This document shows positions 1-8,550 of a stretch of 34,274 bases of DNA, piece by piece. Source of the stretch: Pseudomonadota bacterium. GTDB taxonomy: Bacteria > Pseudomonadota > Alphaproteobacteria > Sphingomonadales > Sphingomonadaceae. The notes beneath the pieces were generated by a model that was given only the letters and a program-made list of their open reading frames with translations, was not told the DNA's origin and did not search any database. Where the stretch lies: positions 1 through 34,274 of the forward strand of contig JAJZQN010000041.1 of the NCBI GenBank assembly GCA_021847605.1, read 5' to 3'. Every line of letters starts with the position of its first letter. Positions within the stretch are counted from its first letter, which is position 1. Made by a program: the position numbers and the translations under genes.

Positions 1-2
1 CG

Positions 3-260
3 CCCATGACGCCGGGCCGGGCAGCAGCCAGAATCGCGCTGTTCGTGCAGGCGCGGCAGCTGGTTGCGGCGCGTGACACCTGCCTCCCCGATTCAATCGC
101 GTTGCTGCATTTCCTGCGGTCGCGAAACATGGCCTGCCGCCTGGTGCTCGGCGTGCGCCTAGACCCGTTCGAGGCGCATTGCTGGGTCCAGGACCATGAG
201 ATGATCCTGGGTGACACGCATGAGCGGGTCGCGTGCTTCACGCCGATCCTGCAGCTATGA
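3..260 (+). CDS. Lasso peptide biosynthesis B2 protein (leader peptidase), C-terminal part
   Basis: This is the C-terminal 86 codons of a transglutaminase-like cysteine protease that removes the leader from a lasso peptide precursor. The frame is open to the left edge, so the gene starts outside the window. All three residues expected for the Cys-His-Asp triad are visible: Cys in RDTCLPDS (residue 26 counted from the first ATG at base 6), His in FEAHCWVQ (residue 58) and Asp in ILGDTHE (residue 70). The CLPxS and AHxWV contexts are typical of the Transglut_core3/B2 family. The stop overlaps the start of the downstream cyclase as ATGA, so the two are probably translationally coupled. Whether the N-terminal B1 (leader-binding) domain is fused or separate cannot be seen. 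Confidence 0.88.
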   Translation, partial: PMTPGRAAARIALFVQARQLVAARDTCLPDSIALLHFLRSRNMACRLVLGVRLDPFEAHCWVQDHEMILGDTHERVACFTPILQL

Positions 261-2002
261 TGCTTGGCGCTTATCTGGGGGTGGTGACGCTGGAGCGCGA
301 CCGGCCGGCCCCGGCCCGAACCGCGGCCGATGCGGTTGCAGAGCGCCTGGGCCTGACGCCCGGTGCCCTCTCGAGCGCTCACGCCTTGTTCGCGGCCGGT
401 CCGACCCTGAGCATCGGCGGCGTTCCTGCGGACATCTATATAGTGGGGCCGGCCTTCCCGCGCGTATCGGGCGGATCGCCGTTCATAGGGGTCGTCGATT
501 CCAACGCCGCGCCCGCTGGCTTTCTCGAAGCGATCGAAGCTCGGTGGGGCGCTTTCGTGGCCTGGACCGGCATTGAGGGAGCGGATGAGGTGTGCGTCTA
601 TCGCGATCCGTCCGCTCGCTGTCCCTGCTACTATAGGCGCTGGGGCAGCGAACTGGTGATCGCGTCCCACTTGCCGTTCATCGAGGCGCTCACCGGCAGC
701 GCCAATGCGATCGACTGGCCGGTCGTCGCAGACGAACTGCTCTATCCGGATCTGGTGGGACGCGCGAGCGCCCTTGTTGGCATCAAGGAGGTTCTACCGG
801 GGGAGATCCTGCATATCGGACGCGAGGGCGTCTATCATCATGCGCTATGGAGTCCGGCCAAGTTTATCGACGCCGCAGCCCCCCCATCTTTCGCGCAGGC
901 TCAGTACGAAGTCGAGCGGGCAGTGGAACATGTGTGCGGCGACTGGTCGCGGCAGGTCGGTCCGGTAGCGCTGACATTGAGCGGTGGGCTCGATTCCTCG
1001 GTGCTCGCCGCGGCGCTCCCCGGCCTGCGCCATGCGATCACCCTGGTAAGCGGCATAGGAAGCGGCGATGAGCGCGCATTTGCCAGCGAGGTATGCCGGC
1101 ATCTCGACCTGCAGCCGCATCAACTGGACCTCGCCCCAGCCGACGTCGACCTGTCTGTGTCAAGCGCGGCGCAGCGCCCTCGGCCCTCCACGCGCGCCTT
1201 CACGCAAAGCCTCGTCAAGCGTGCCAGTGCTGTCAGCCATGACGTCGGCGCAAGGGCGATCGCCTATGGCAGCGGCGGCGACAATGTCTTCTGCTTCCTG
1301 CGCTCGGCAACGCCGGCCAGCGACAGGATGGCAGCCCAGGGCCTGGGGGCGGGATATTGGCGCACGGTGATGGAGGTCGCCACAGTGACCGAATGCTCGC
1401 CCATCCTGATCGCGCGGCGATCACTGCAGAAGCATCTGCGCCGCCGTCGGGCCTGGACGTGGCCTCGAGACGAACGCCTGCTCGCTCCCGCGCTGCTGGA
1501 GGCACGAGCAGCGCATCCGCCGCATCCCTGGATCAACGAGTTCGCAGATCTTCCCGTCGGAAAGCGCGAGCATGTCGCGGCGATCATGCGCGGCCTCGCC
1601 CTTATCGACTATCTCGATGGTGCGGACGGCATGCCGGTTATCTATCCGCTCCTTTCGCAACCGGTAATGGAGGCCTGCCTGCGTCAGCCGACATGGCTCT
1701 GGTACGAGGATGGCATGAACCGGGCGATCGCGCGCCGTTCCTATGCCCCCAAGCTCCCGGCCAGGATCGTCCAGCGAGCCTCGAAGGGCGGTTTCACCAG
1801 CCTCGTGCGAAACCTTTATCTCGGCAATCTGGCCACTATCCGCTCGATGCTGCTCGAGGGCGAACTGTGCGCGCGCGGGATCCTCGATCGGCGGGCACTA
1901 GAGGCCAGTCTTGCGACGCCCCCCGATGCGGGAGATCACCTCTATGTGCGGATCATGCGTTTCGTGGATGTCGAAGCCTGGCTCGCTGCCCGTCGCGGCT
2001 GA
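257..2002 (+). CDS. Lasso peptide cyclase, asparagine synthetase-like (C protein)
   Basis: This 581-residue enzyme should adenylate the side chain of an Asp or Glu in the core peptide and close the isopeptide macrolactam ring around the threaded tail. It has the two-domain asparagine synthetase B layout. The N-terminal Ntn-type domain (about 1-200) lacks the catalytic Cys at position 2, as expected for an enzyme that does not use glutamine. The C-terminal ATP-pyrophosphatase domain has its PP-loop SGGLDSS near residue 242. The reading frame is open from 233, but ATG at 257 is preferred because it overlaps the B2 stop as ATGA; a second ATG follows at 260. The gene converges on the isopeptidase with 12 bases between their stops. 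Confidence 0.9.
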   Translation: MMLGAYLGVVTLERDRPAPARTAADAVAERLGLTPGALSSAHALFAAGPTLSIGGVPADIYIVGPAFPRVSGGSPFIGVVDSNAAPAGFLEAIEARWGAFVAWTGIEGADEVCVYRDPSARCPCYYRRWGSELVIASHLPFIEALTGSANAIDWPVVADELLYPDLVGRASALVGIKEVLPGEILHIGREGVYHHALWSPAKFIDAAAPPSFAQAQYEVERAVEHVCGDWSRQVGPVALTLSGGLDSSVLAAALPGLRHAITLVSGIGSGDERAFASEVCRHLDLQPHQLDLAPADVDLSVSSAAQRPRPSTRAFTQSLVKRASAVSHDVGARAIAYGSGGDNVFCFLRSATPASDRMAAQGLGAGYWRTVMEVATVTECSPILIARRSLQKHLRRRRAWTWPRDERLLAPALLEARAAHPPHPWINEFADLPVGKREHVAAIMRGLALIDYLDGADGMPVIYPLLSQPVMEACLRQPTWLWYEDGMNRAIARRSYAPKLPARIVQRASKGGFTSLVRNLYLGNLATIRSMLLEGELCARGILDRRALEASLATPPDAGDHLYVRIMRFVDVEAWLAARRG

Positions 2003-2014
2003 CCCTCCTCAGTT

Positions 2015-4153
2015 TCATGGCGCTGCATCCTCGCTCGGCTTGAACCAGCGCTGGAACCAGGCGAGGTTGCGCTCATAGACGGCGAGTCGATGGGCTGGCT
2101 GCAGCTTGACATGGCCCTCGCCCGAAAAGACGTACATCTCGGTCGGCCAGCCGGCATTCTTGACTGCCGCGTAAGTCGGCAATGCGAAGCGGAACTCCTC
2201 CTCGCCTGCCTGGATCAGCAAGGGAACCGGCGGCAGCACCCCGAGATTGGGCGCCAGCGAACCCTGCTTCCAGAAGTCGGGACGATCCTCGTTGAATCTT
2301 GGATATCCCGACTTCGCGTACCAGTCCTCGAACCCAGGGCCAAGACTAGCCATCATCGCCGGATCCTCGCAGCAGGTGCTGAGCGCGACGGCCTTGAACA
2401 GCCGCGAATGGATGAGCGCAAAGGTCGCTGTGGAGGCTCCGTCGCTTTGCCCGGTGATGCCGATGCGGGCGGGGTCGGCGATGCCCCGTGCGATCAGGCG
2501 CTCGACGACGATTTCGAGGGAGGACTGGACGCTGCGCCGATCCAGCCAGTCCTTCTGGTTGGCCTGGAGGAAGGCGAAAAGATCGAGAGGCTTTCCCTGG
2601 AGGGCGTGCCAGGGCGGCCGATTGAAGCTGAGGACCGCAAAGCCATTGGCCGCGAACAGCTGGATCGGGAATTCGTCAGCGGTCCCGCCGCGCAGGAAGC
2701 CGCGCGAGTCATATTGGACGACGACGAGCGGCACGGGGTGGCCGGGGTGATAACCGGAAGGAAGGACGAGGTCGGCAAAAGTCTCGATGCCGAATGCATT
2801 GCGCCAGACCAGGCGTTCTGGAGGACGAAGCCGGATCGCGGCAAGTTCCGGATTGGGATCGTAGATCGTGCGGACCTTGGCCGTGTCCACATCGACGCCG
2901 ATCACATGGCGAGGCGCAGTTCCGCCCTCCGCCGTGCAGATCAACTCCACGGGCCCGAGTTGGCAGCCCAGCCATGGGTCGTTGGTGCTAAGCAGTCGCC
3001 GAGGTGCGCCTGCGCCGAGGTCCCAGCGCATCAGAGCCAGTTCGCTGCGCGCAACGCCTTGTCGCTTGAGGAACAGGATTGTGCGATCATCGCGCTTCCA
3101 CAGGCCGATCACGTCACTACAGGCCTGCTGCGGGCAAGGCAGTTCGCGGCCGTTCAGCGACACATGGAGAATATTGGGCTTGAACAAGACGTCGGGGTTG
3201 GCCGGCGCCAGCCAGGCCCGATCTGCGCCGCTGCCTAGCGGCAGAGCCTGGATCGCCCCAGTCGGCCAGCCCGGCGTGCCCGCCGGCTCCAGGACGAGGC
3301 GCTGCGCATTGCCTGCCGGGCGTATGGTTCGATCCGCCAGCGTGATGACATCGGCCCGGCTGGGGATCGGGGATGGCGGGTGCGGCCGGCCGCCGACCAG
3401 GGGCCAGAAACGCAGGTCGTAGCGCCAGCCTCTTGGCGCCTCGCTGTCGATCCGCCGCTCCGCGTCGATCAGGCCAGCGCGGCTGGCATAGACGATCGCC
3501 TCGCCGCCTTGCAGCCACTGGAAATCGTCGATCGACACGTTTGAATGGGTCAGTTGCGTCTCATCCGTCCCATCGGGACGCACGAGATACAGCTGCATGA
3601 TGCCGCCCACCGCCTTGGTGAACGCCAGAAGCTTGCCATCGGGCGCCCAGCGCAGGACCGAAGGCACTGGCGCGCCGGAGACAAGGCCGGAGAAGCCATA
3701 TTTGTCGAAGGTGAGCCGGATGACCTCGCCGCCATCGGCGACGATCCTGGGCGGTGCGGCGCTCCCGGTGTCCTTCACCAGGATGCCGGTGCAGTAGCGG
3801 TTGGACGAAGGGTCGCCGCGACGAAGCTGCAATGCCACATGCCGGCCGTCAGGCGACAGCGCCGCCGGCGCCCCCGGATAGCTATCGAACTGCATGCCCC
3901 CGAAATCGCGCAGGCGGACAAGGTCGAGCGCGGTGATTTCGCGCCGGGCATCGGCCGGCGCCGCGGCGTGGGGCAGCAGGTCGCAGGGCGGCTGGCTTGC
4001 CCAGGATGCGACCGGCACCAGCGCCAAGCCAAGGGAAAGGCCGCCAAGGGCCGTACGCAGCTTCCTGCCGCCCGCGCGGTACGCGAGGCGACGGACCCGC
4101 CATCGCGCTGCCATTCGCGCCGAACCAGCTACGGGAAGATCAGGACCGGTCAT
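2015..4153 (-). CDS. Lasso peptide isopeptidase (S9 prolyl oligopeptidase-like)
   Basis: This 712-residue serine hydrolase is the best candidate for opening the isopeptide ring of the lasso peptide. The N-terminal two-thirds looks like a beta-propeller with repeated SPDG/APDGK turns, followed by an alpha/beta-hydrolase domain from about residue 455. The nucleophile is Ser570 in GQSDGAS; Glu653 (in AGEEEFRF) and His681 (in GEGHVKL) complete a Ser-Glu-His triad. As I recall the isopeptidase AtxE2 (S527, E610, H638), the residue spacings (83 and 28) are identical. A hydrophobic stretch at about 33-53 suggests a signal peptide or anchor after a basic N-terminus, so the true start may be the internal Met14. 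The gene starts 3 bases after the receptor stop and is the last gene of its operon. Confidence 0.88.
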   Translation of the reverse strand: MTGPDLPVAGSARMAARWRVRRLAYRAGGRKLRTALGGLSLGLALVPVASWASQPPCDLLPHAAAPADARREITALDLVRLRDFGGMQFDSYPGAPAALSPDGRHVALQLRRGDPSSNRYCTGILVKDTGSAAPPRIVADGGEVIRLTFDKYGFSGLVSGAPVPSVLRWAPDGKLLAFTKAVGGIMQLYLVRPDGTDETQLTHSNVSIDDFQWLQGGEAIVYASRAGLIDAERRIDSEAPRGWRYDLRFWPLVGGRPHPPSPIPSRADVITLADRTIRPAGNAQRLVLEPAGTPGWPTGAIQALPLGSGADRAWLAPANPDVLFKPNILHVSLNGRELPCPQQACSDVIGLWKRDDRTILFLKRQGVARSELALMRWDLGAGAPRRLLSTNDPWLGCQLGPVELICTAEGGTAPRHVIGVDVDTAKVRTIYDPNPELAAIRLRPPERLVWRNAFGIETFADLVLPSGYHPGHPVPLVVVQYDSRGFLRGGTADEFPIQLFAANGFAVLSFNRPPWHALQGKPLDLFAFLQANQKDWLDRRSVQSSLEIVVERLIARGIADPARIGITGQSDGASTATFALIHSRLFKAVALSTCCEDPAMMASLGPGFEDWYAKSGYPRFNEDRPDFWKQGSLAPNLGVLPPVPLLIQAGEEEFRFALPTYAAVKNAGWPTEMYVFSGEGHVKLQPAHRLAVYERNLAWFQRWFKPSEDAAP

Positions 4154-4156
4154 CGC

Positions 4157-6709
4157 TCACCACTCCTTGGTCAGCGAGACGCTGATGAAGCGCCCGATCG
4201 CGGACTGGTTTGTGGAATCGTAGCTGACATAATAATCCGCTACCGCGCGCGCATAGGCAGGCTTGTCATTGAAAAGGTTGCGGACGGCGAGCGCAAAGCC
4301 GACGCCCGGGACCAGTCCTTCCGGGGATGGGCGATAGACAAGCGCGAGATCGAAGGTCGTCTGCGATCCCACTCGGACAGCGGGGCTATTGCGGGTGTCG
4401 TCCACCCCGCCGGTATAGTTGGCAAAGGCGGATGCGCTCAGGGGGCCGCGCGTCCATGTCGCACCGGCCCGGCCCCGCCAGTGCGGCGGGTTGAAGATCG
4501 TCCCGGCAAGGTCGGTATAAGGCAACGACGGGTCGAGCCTCTGGCGTGACTGCAGCCAGGACGACGATCCGGTCAGCGACAGCCTGTCGCCACCATCGAG
4601 TTGCGCATCATAATGGGCCATAAGGTCGACGCCGCGGATCTTCTGCCGCGCGACATTGAAGTATGTATTGTAGACGGCGGCGACGACCGCATCCGGGTCA
4701 TAGGCCTGCCCCGAATAGTTGAAGAGGGGGACGGGCGATGCGGCGATCAGCATCGATTGCTGGTCGGCATCAGGATAGGGATCGACAAAATCGTCGAGGA
4801 TCAGCCGGCCGAGCGCGTTGTAGAAGTCGGTGCCCTGGAACGGCTGCGCCACCCGGTCGCGATAGGCGATCTCGAAATAGCTGGCCTCCAGCCGCAGCCC
4901 GGTGACAGCGCGGGGATGGGCGGCCAGGGTCGCCGACCAGGAGGTCGCGCGCTCGGGATTGAGCGCCCGGTTGCCGCCATTGGTGAACAGCGCGGTCGCG
5001 CCCGTCGGGTAGCCCGAACCACCCAGGGTCGTCGCGTCATATAGAAAGGCATATTGGGGCTGGTATTGCTGGTACAGCGTTGCCGCCTTGAAGGATTTGC
5101 CCCAGGATGCCTTGAGATCCAGGTCCGGGCTCGGCGCATAGATCACCCCCAGCTTGGGCGTCAAAACGTCGTCGATACCGGGATATTTCTCGTAGCGCAG
5201 CGCGCCGGTGAACGACAGGCGATGGATCGCGGCGACGGCCTGTCCTGGCGAGACCAGCGGGGCGTAGATTTCGCCGAAGCCATAATAGCTGTCCTGGTGG
5301 ACGTCGATCGGCTCGGGCAGGCTGGTGGAGCGGTTGAGATAGCCATTGTCGCGATAGCCGGCGCCGCCGGCGAACCTGACCGTGCCGGCAGGCAGGTCGA
5401 AGAGGTCACCCTGGGATGTCGCTTCGAGGGACTTGACCATATTGCAATAACAATAGGGATAGGCGCTGACCGCGCCGGCCGCAGTGGTGGTGAACTGCCT
5501 GGTGTCGGTCCTGTCCTCGCCATAGACGCCGCTGATGGCAAAGGTGAGCGAGGGCGTTGCTTCGAACGACAGCGCCGGCGCGATCGCGAAGGACTGGTTG
5601 GTCGGCTCGGTCGTATAGCGCGACCCGCCAGGCACCTGCAGGACGGTGGGAGCACGCCGCCAATTATAAAGGCCATCGATGCTGAAGGTCAGGTCGGGAG
5701 AGAGCGCATGGTGCAGGCTCAGCACCGCACTGTGCCGCTTCAAGGCGGGCAGCAAGGTAGTATTGCCCGGCATATATTGGGTATAGCTGCGCTGCCGCGC
5801 GGTGATCGCGGTGTCCCGCTCGAAATCATAGGTCGCCATGAGGCCGCCGCCGTTCCAGGTCGTTCCCGCTACGAGGCTGTATTGCTGCTGCGTATCGCCG
5901 CCGTCGGTCGCGGAACCAAGCCGTGCAGTGGCGGAGGCGCCGTCATAGTCCTTGCGCAGGATGATGTTGGCGACGCCGCCCACTGCATCCGAGCCGTAGA
6001 GCGCAGAGGCACCGTCAGCGACGATCTCGATGCGCTCGACCGCGGCAAGCGGGATCGCATTGACGTCGATGGCCTGGGTGAAGGAGCCATAGGCGAGGCG
6101 ATGGCCGTTGAGCAGGGTCAATGTCGCATCTGGCCCGAGGCCGCGCAGATTGATGCTCGAGCTCGAATTCTGGTTGTTGTTGCTGCCCGGCGCGCCTGGC
6201 GCCACACCTGGGTTCTGGCCACCACCAAAGCTCTGCGGCAGCGTGCGCACCGCCTCGCCGAGGTCGGTCTGCCCGGCCTGGGCGATCTCGCGGCTGCTCA
6301 GGACGGTGACCGGCGAGGCTGGCGGCGCCCCGCGAATGCGCGACCCTGTCACCAGGATCGCGGTATCCTCACCGTATTGGGCCGCTGCGGCTTGCGGCGC
6401 CTGCGATCGCCCCACGACGAGCACCGTCCCATCCCGCTCGACCGTAGATAGGCCGCTGCCAGCCAGCAGCCTGTCGAGTGCTTCCTTGAACGTATAGGCG
6501 CCGTCGAGAGCATCGGCGGACTTGCCGGCGACCGCCTCGGGGGTGAAGATGATCTCGCGCCGGGCGGCGCTGCCGAGCGCTCGCAGCGCATCGCCGAGCC
6601 CCTGGGCAGGCAGGTGCAACTCCTGGCGTGGTTCCTGCGCCCCGACCGGAGCTGCCAGCGCCCACAGGCTCGCGGCCAGGAAAAATGCACTCGATCTCTT
6701 GTTGCTCAT
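4157..6709 (-). CDS. TonB-dependent outer-membrane receptor with N-terminal STN signalling domain
   Basis: This 850-residue transporter has a signal peptide (about 1-24, ending PVGAQ), an STN domain (about 30-105, the FecA-type signalling domain that contacts FecR), a plug (about 118-255, including NLRGLGPDATLTLLNG and DGASALYGSDAVGGVANII) and a long 22-strand-type barrel. The C-terminus ISVSLTKEW ends in an aromatic residue, as outer-membrane barrels do. Lying between fecR and the isopeptidase gene, it is inferred to import the lasso peptide, perhaps with a bound ligand, and to report it to the sigma factor. A GGGGG-containing ribosome site lies 5 bases before ATG 6709, inside one arm of a 12-bp inverted repeat. 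The imported ligand is inferred from context only. Confidence 0.93.
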   Translation of the reverse strand: MSNKRSSAFFLAASLWALAAPVGAQEPRQELHLPAQGLGDALRALGSAARREIIFTPEAVAGKSADALDGAYTFKEALDRLLAGSGLSTVERDGTVLVVGRSQAPQAAAAQYGEDTAILVTGSRIRGAPPASPVTVLSSREIAQAGQTDLGEAVRTLPQSFGGGQNPGVAPGAPGSNNNQNSSSSINLRGLGPDATLTLLNGHRLAYGSFTQAIDVNAIPLAAVERIEIVADGASALYGSDAVGGVANIILRKDYDGASATARLGSATDGGDTQQQYSLVAGTTWNGGGLMATYDFERDTAITARQRSYTQYMPGNTTLLPALKRHSAVLSLHHALSPDLTFSIDGLYNWRRAPTVLQVPGGSRYTTEPTNQSFAIAPALSFEATPSLTFAISGVYGEDRTDTRQFTTTAAGAVSAYPYCYCNMVKSLEATSQGDLFDLPAGTVRFAGGAGYRDNGYLNRSTSLPEPIDVHQDSYYGFGEIYAPLVSPGQAVAAIHRLSFTGALRYEKYPGIDDVLTPKLGVIYAPSPDLDLKASWGKSFKAATLYQQYQPQYAFLYDATTLGGSGYPTGATALFTNGGNRALNPERATSWSATLAAHPRAVTGLRLEASYFEIAYRDRVAQPFQGTDFYNALGRLILDDFVDPYPDADQQSMLIAASPVPLFNYSGQAYDPDAVVAAVYNTYFNVARQKIRGVDLMAHYDAQLDGGDRLSLTGSSSWLQSRQRLDPSLPYTDLAGTIFNPPHWRGRAGATWTRGPLSASAFANYTGGVDDTRNSPAVRVGSQTTFDLALVYRPSPEGLVPGVGFALAVRNLFNDKPAYARAVADYYVSYDSTNQSAIGRFISVSLTKEW

Positions 6710-6753
6710 GGATACCCCCTTTGTCCTGTTGCAGGCTGTTCAGGGGTATCCAT
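6706..6753 (-). CDS. Candidate 15-residue leader peptide ahead of the receptor gene
   Basis: A short open frame encodes MDTPEQPATGQRGYP. Its TGA stop overlaps the receptor ATG as ATGA, and its own ATG lies in the 5' arm of the inverted repeat described at 6707-6754. No good Shine-Dalgarno site precedes it, so translation is uncertain. If it is translated, ribosomes on it would melt the stem that covers the receptor ribosome site, giving translational coupling. It may equally be a chance frame created by the palindrome. Confidence 0.25.
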   Translation of the reverse strand: MDTPEQPATGQRGYP

Positions 6754-6754
6754 G
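6707..6754 (-). promoter_or_regulatory. Perfect 12-bp inverted repeat covering the receptor start codon
   Basis: Bases 6707-6718 and 6743-6754 are exact reverse complements (CATGGATACCCC) with a 24-base loop. In the mRNA the 3' arm contains most of the G-rich ribosome site and the AUG of the receptor gene, so the hairpin would hide the start. A smaller CCTG/CAGG stem can form inside the loop. The alternatives are a protein-binding operator, an RNA-processing site that uncouples fecR from the receptor gene, or a translation switch. Confidence 0.6.
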
Positions 6755-6769
6755 CCGGTCAGGCGAAAT

Positions 6770-7852
6770 TTATGAGGGCGGGCACGAATTTTTTTCTTGC
6801 GCAGCGCAGCGTCGCCCAAGCGCGAAGCCTGACGGTCCTTGGACGAGGGAAAGATCGAGCAGTTCTGCGAGGTTTTCAGCAAGGCGCTCGGGCTCGCGGA
6901 CGCGAAAGATGCCCGAGACGCGAAGGGCGCCGAGCTCGGGCTCGGTCAGGACCAGGGGCCTGTCGGCATAGCGGTTCGCCTCCGCGAGGAGATCGCGCAG
7001 CGGCACGTTCCTGAAGTCGCGCAGGTCGCTCGGCCAGTCGGCCTGGACCACCGGGGTTGCTTGAAGCGCTACCCCTTTCCCTCCACCGATCGCGATGCCA
7101 TGCCCGGCGGTGAGGCTTGTCACCTCGCCGGTTTCCCGGGACGATCCTGCAGCCGTGCCAATGGCGGGCTGGCGGACATCAACCAGGCCTTCGATGAGTG
7201 CGACGTTGGCACCATGGCCACGAAGCGTCACATCGAAGATGGTGCCGCGCGCCAGGACAGAGCCCCCGCCGGCCGCCACGACGAAGGGCCGCGGCTCATG
7301 TGCGACGACGAAGCGCGCCCGCCCACGCAGCAGCGCCAGGTCGCGCCGCTCGGCCGAGAGCATGACGCGCACGCGGCTGTCGGCATCGAGGATCAGGCGG
7401 GATCCGTCAGCAAGCCGGAATGTCCGCACTTCTCCGGGCGACGTGGTGAGACTCGCCTCGGAAACCGGTGCTTTGCCCGTTCCGTCCGCCTGGATGAGCG
7501 GATGGCCGGGGCCCATCGCGCGCATTGCAACCACGGTCAGGCCGACGAGCATGGGAACGGACGCAAGAAGCAACAGCAGCATGAGGACCGGGCTGCCCAT
7601 CATCCGAGCGAGCACCATGGGCTGTCGGGTGGGACGACGTGCATCCGGTACCTTGACGGCCAGCTTCAGCCCTTTCCCGAGGCTGAACACTTCGCTGATA
7701 TGGCTGTAGGCCTGGCGATGGGCCGGATCGGCGGCGAGCCAGGTCTCGAACTCCACGCGCTGCGTCTCGGCTTCGGGACCGCGCATGAGGGCAAACCACA
7801 TGGCAGCGTCCTCGCGCAACTCGGGCGTTCGCGATCCATCTAACTGTGTCAT
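6770..7852 (-). CDS. FecR-family anti-sigma factor
   Basis: This 360-residue inner-membrane sensor relays receptor occupancy to the adjacent ECF sigma factor. It has an N-terminal cytoplasmic sigma-binding domain (DUF4880-like, about 10-55, with WFALMRGP and FETWLAADPAHRQAY), one strong membrane segment (about 85-110), a periplasmic FecR domain (about 135-235, with GEVRTFRLADGSRLILDADS) and a C-terminal STN-like domain (about 270-340) expected to contact the receptor. Its start overlaps the sigma factor stop (ATGA), so the two are translationally coupled. Its stop is 60 bases before the receptor start. Confidence 0.92.
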   Translation of the reverse strand: MTQLDGSRTPELREDAAMWFALMRGPEAETQRVEFETWLAADPAHRQAYSHISEVFSLGKGLKLAVKVPDARRPTRQPMVLARMMGSPVLMLLLLLASVPMLVGLTVVAMRAMGPGHPLIQADGTGKAPVSEASLTTSPGEVRTFRLADGSRLILDADSRVRVMLSAERRDLALLRGRARFVVAHEPRPFVVAAGGGSVLARGTIFDVTLRGHGANVALIEGLVDVRQPAIGTAAGSSRETGEVTSLTAGHGIAIGGGKGVALQATPVVQADWPSDLRDFRNVPLRDLLAEANRYADRPLVLTEPELGALRVSGIFRVREPERLAENLAELLDLSLVQGPSGFALGRRCAAQEKNSCPPS

Positions 7853-8463
7853 TCGGTTCCAAGAGCCGTGGAGATGTGTGCCAGTGCCCGCCCGACATGA
7901 TATTGGACGGTGGGGATGGAGATGCCGAGCCGCTCGGCGATCTCGCGATAGGTCAGTTCTTCGAGGCGGTGAAGCAGGAACGCCTCGCGGGTCCGGTCGG
8001 GAAGGCCCTGCACGGCATCCTCGTAGCGCGCCATGAGGGCTCCATACGCGAGGGCTTCCTCCTGGGCGGGCGGCACTGCAATGTCGGCTCCTTCGCCGAT
8101 GGCGACATGGGCGGCGGCCATGCGGCGCGAGCGGCGGCGGCTCCGTTCGAACAGGAGATTGCGTGCTATGCGCTGGAGATAGGGCGCCGGGTTGGTCAGG
8201 CGCTCGCGCGCCATGAAGGCGGCGAGCCGCGCGAAGGCTTCCTGCACGAGATCGGGCGCCTCGTCCGTCTCGCCGATGCGACGACGAAAGTAGCGAGTGA
8301 GGCGCGGCGCTTCCGCCCGGTAAAGCCCCTCGATCCTGCAGGCCTTGCCGCCAGTCTCGTGCCCGTCTTCACCGGGGGCCGGGTCGGCGGGTTGCGCAGC
8401 GATGCGGCGTTCGCCGGCAAGCGCCCGGGCATGTCGCATTGGCATGGAAACGCACGACCTCAT
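7849..8463 (-). CDS. ECF (FecI-type) RNA polymerase sigma factor
   Basis: This protein of up to 204 residues contains sigma region 2 (about 48-95, LYRAEAPRLTRYFRRRI and the DLVQEAF motif) and region 4 (about 150-200, LPDRTREAFLLHRLEELTYREIAERLGIS, a helix-turn-helix). It is the first gene of the operon sigma-fecR-receptor-isopeptidase and is expected to activate that operon and possibly the biosynthetic genes. The first 45 residues are poorly conserved in kind, and Met7 or Met9 (ATG at 8445 or 8439) are alternative starts; none has a clear ribosome site. Confidence 0.9.
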   Translation of the reverse strand: MRSCVSMPMRHARALAGERRIAAQPADPAPGEDGHETGGKACRIEGLYRAEAPRLTRYFRRRIGETDEAPDLVQEAFARLAAFMARERLTNPAPYLQRIARNLLFERSRRRSRRMAAAHVAIGEGADIAVPPAQEEALAYGALMARYEDAVQGLPDRTREAFLLHRLEELTYREIAERLGISIPTVQYHVGRALAHISTALGTE

Positions 8464-8515
8464 CGGGCCAGCAGTCGTCGCGCCCCGGGGCGGTCCGGGG
8501 TTGGCGAGAGCTAGC

Positions 8516-8550
8516 GACGCGCGAGGTCTTTAGAAAAAACCCCTGCCACC
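8516..8550 (-). promoter_or_regulatory. Candidate ECF-type promoter of the sigma-fecR-receptor operon
   Basis: Reading the - strand, a GGCAGGGGTTTTTTC block (8547-8533) is followed 14 bases after its T-run by CGTC (8519-8516), about 50 bases before the sigma gene start. A purine-rich/T-tract -35 box with a CGTC -10 box is the general form of ECF promoters, so autoregulation is plausible. This rests on pattern only; no transcript start is known. Confidence 0.35.

Noticed and set aside
5054..6451. 465-codon open frame on the + strand
   Set aside because: It is a shadow of the TonB-dependent receptor gene, with no recognisable domain.
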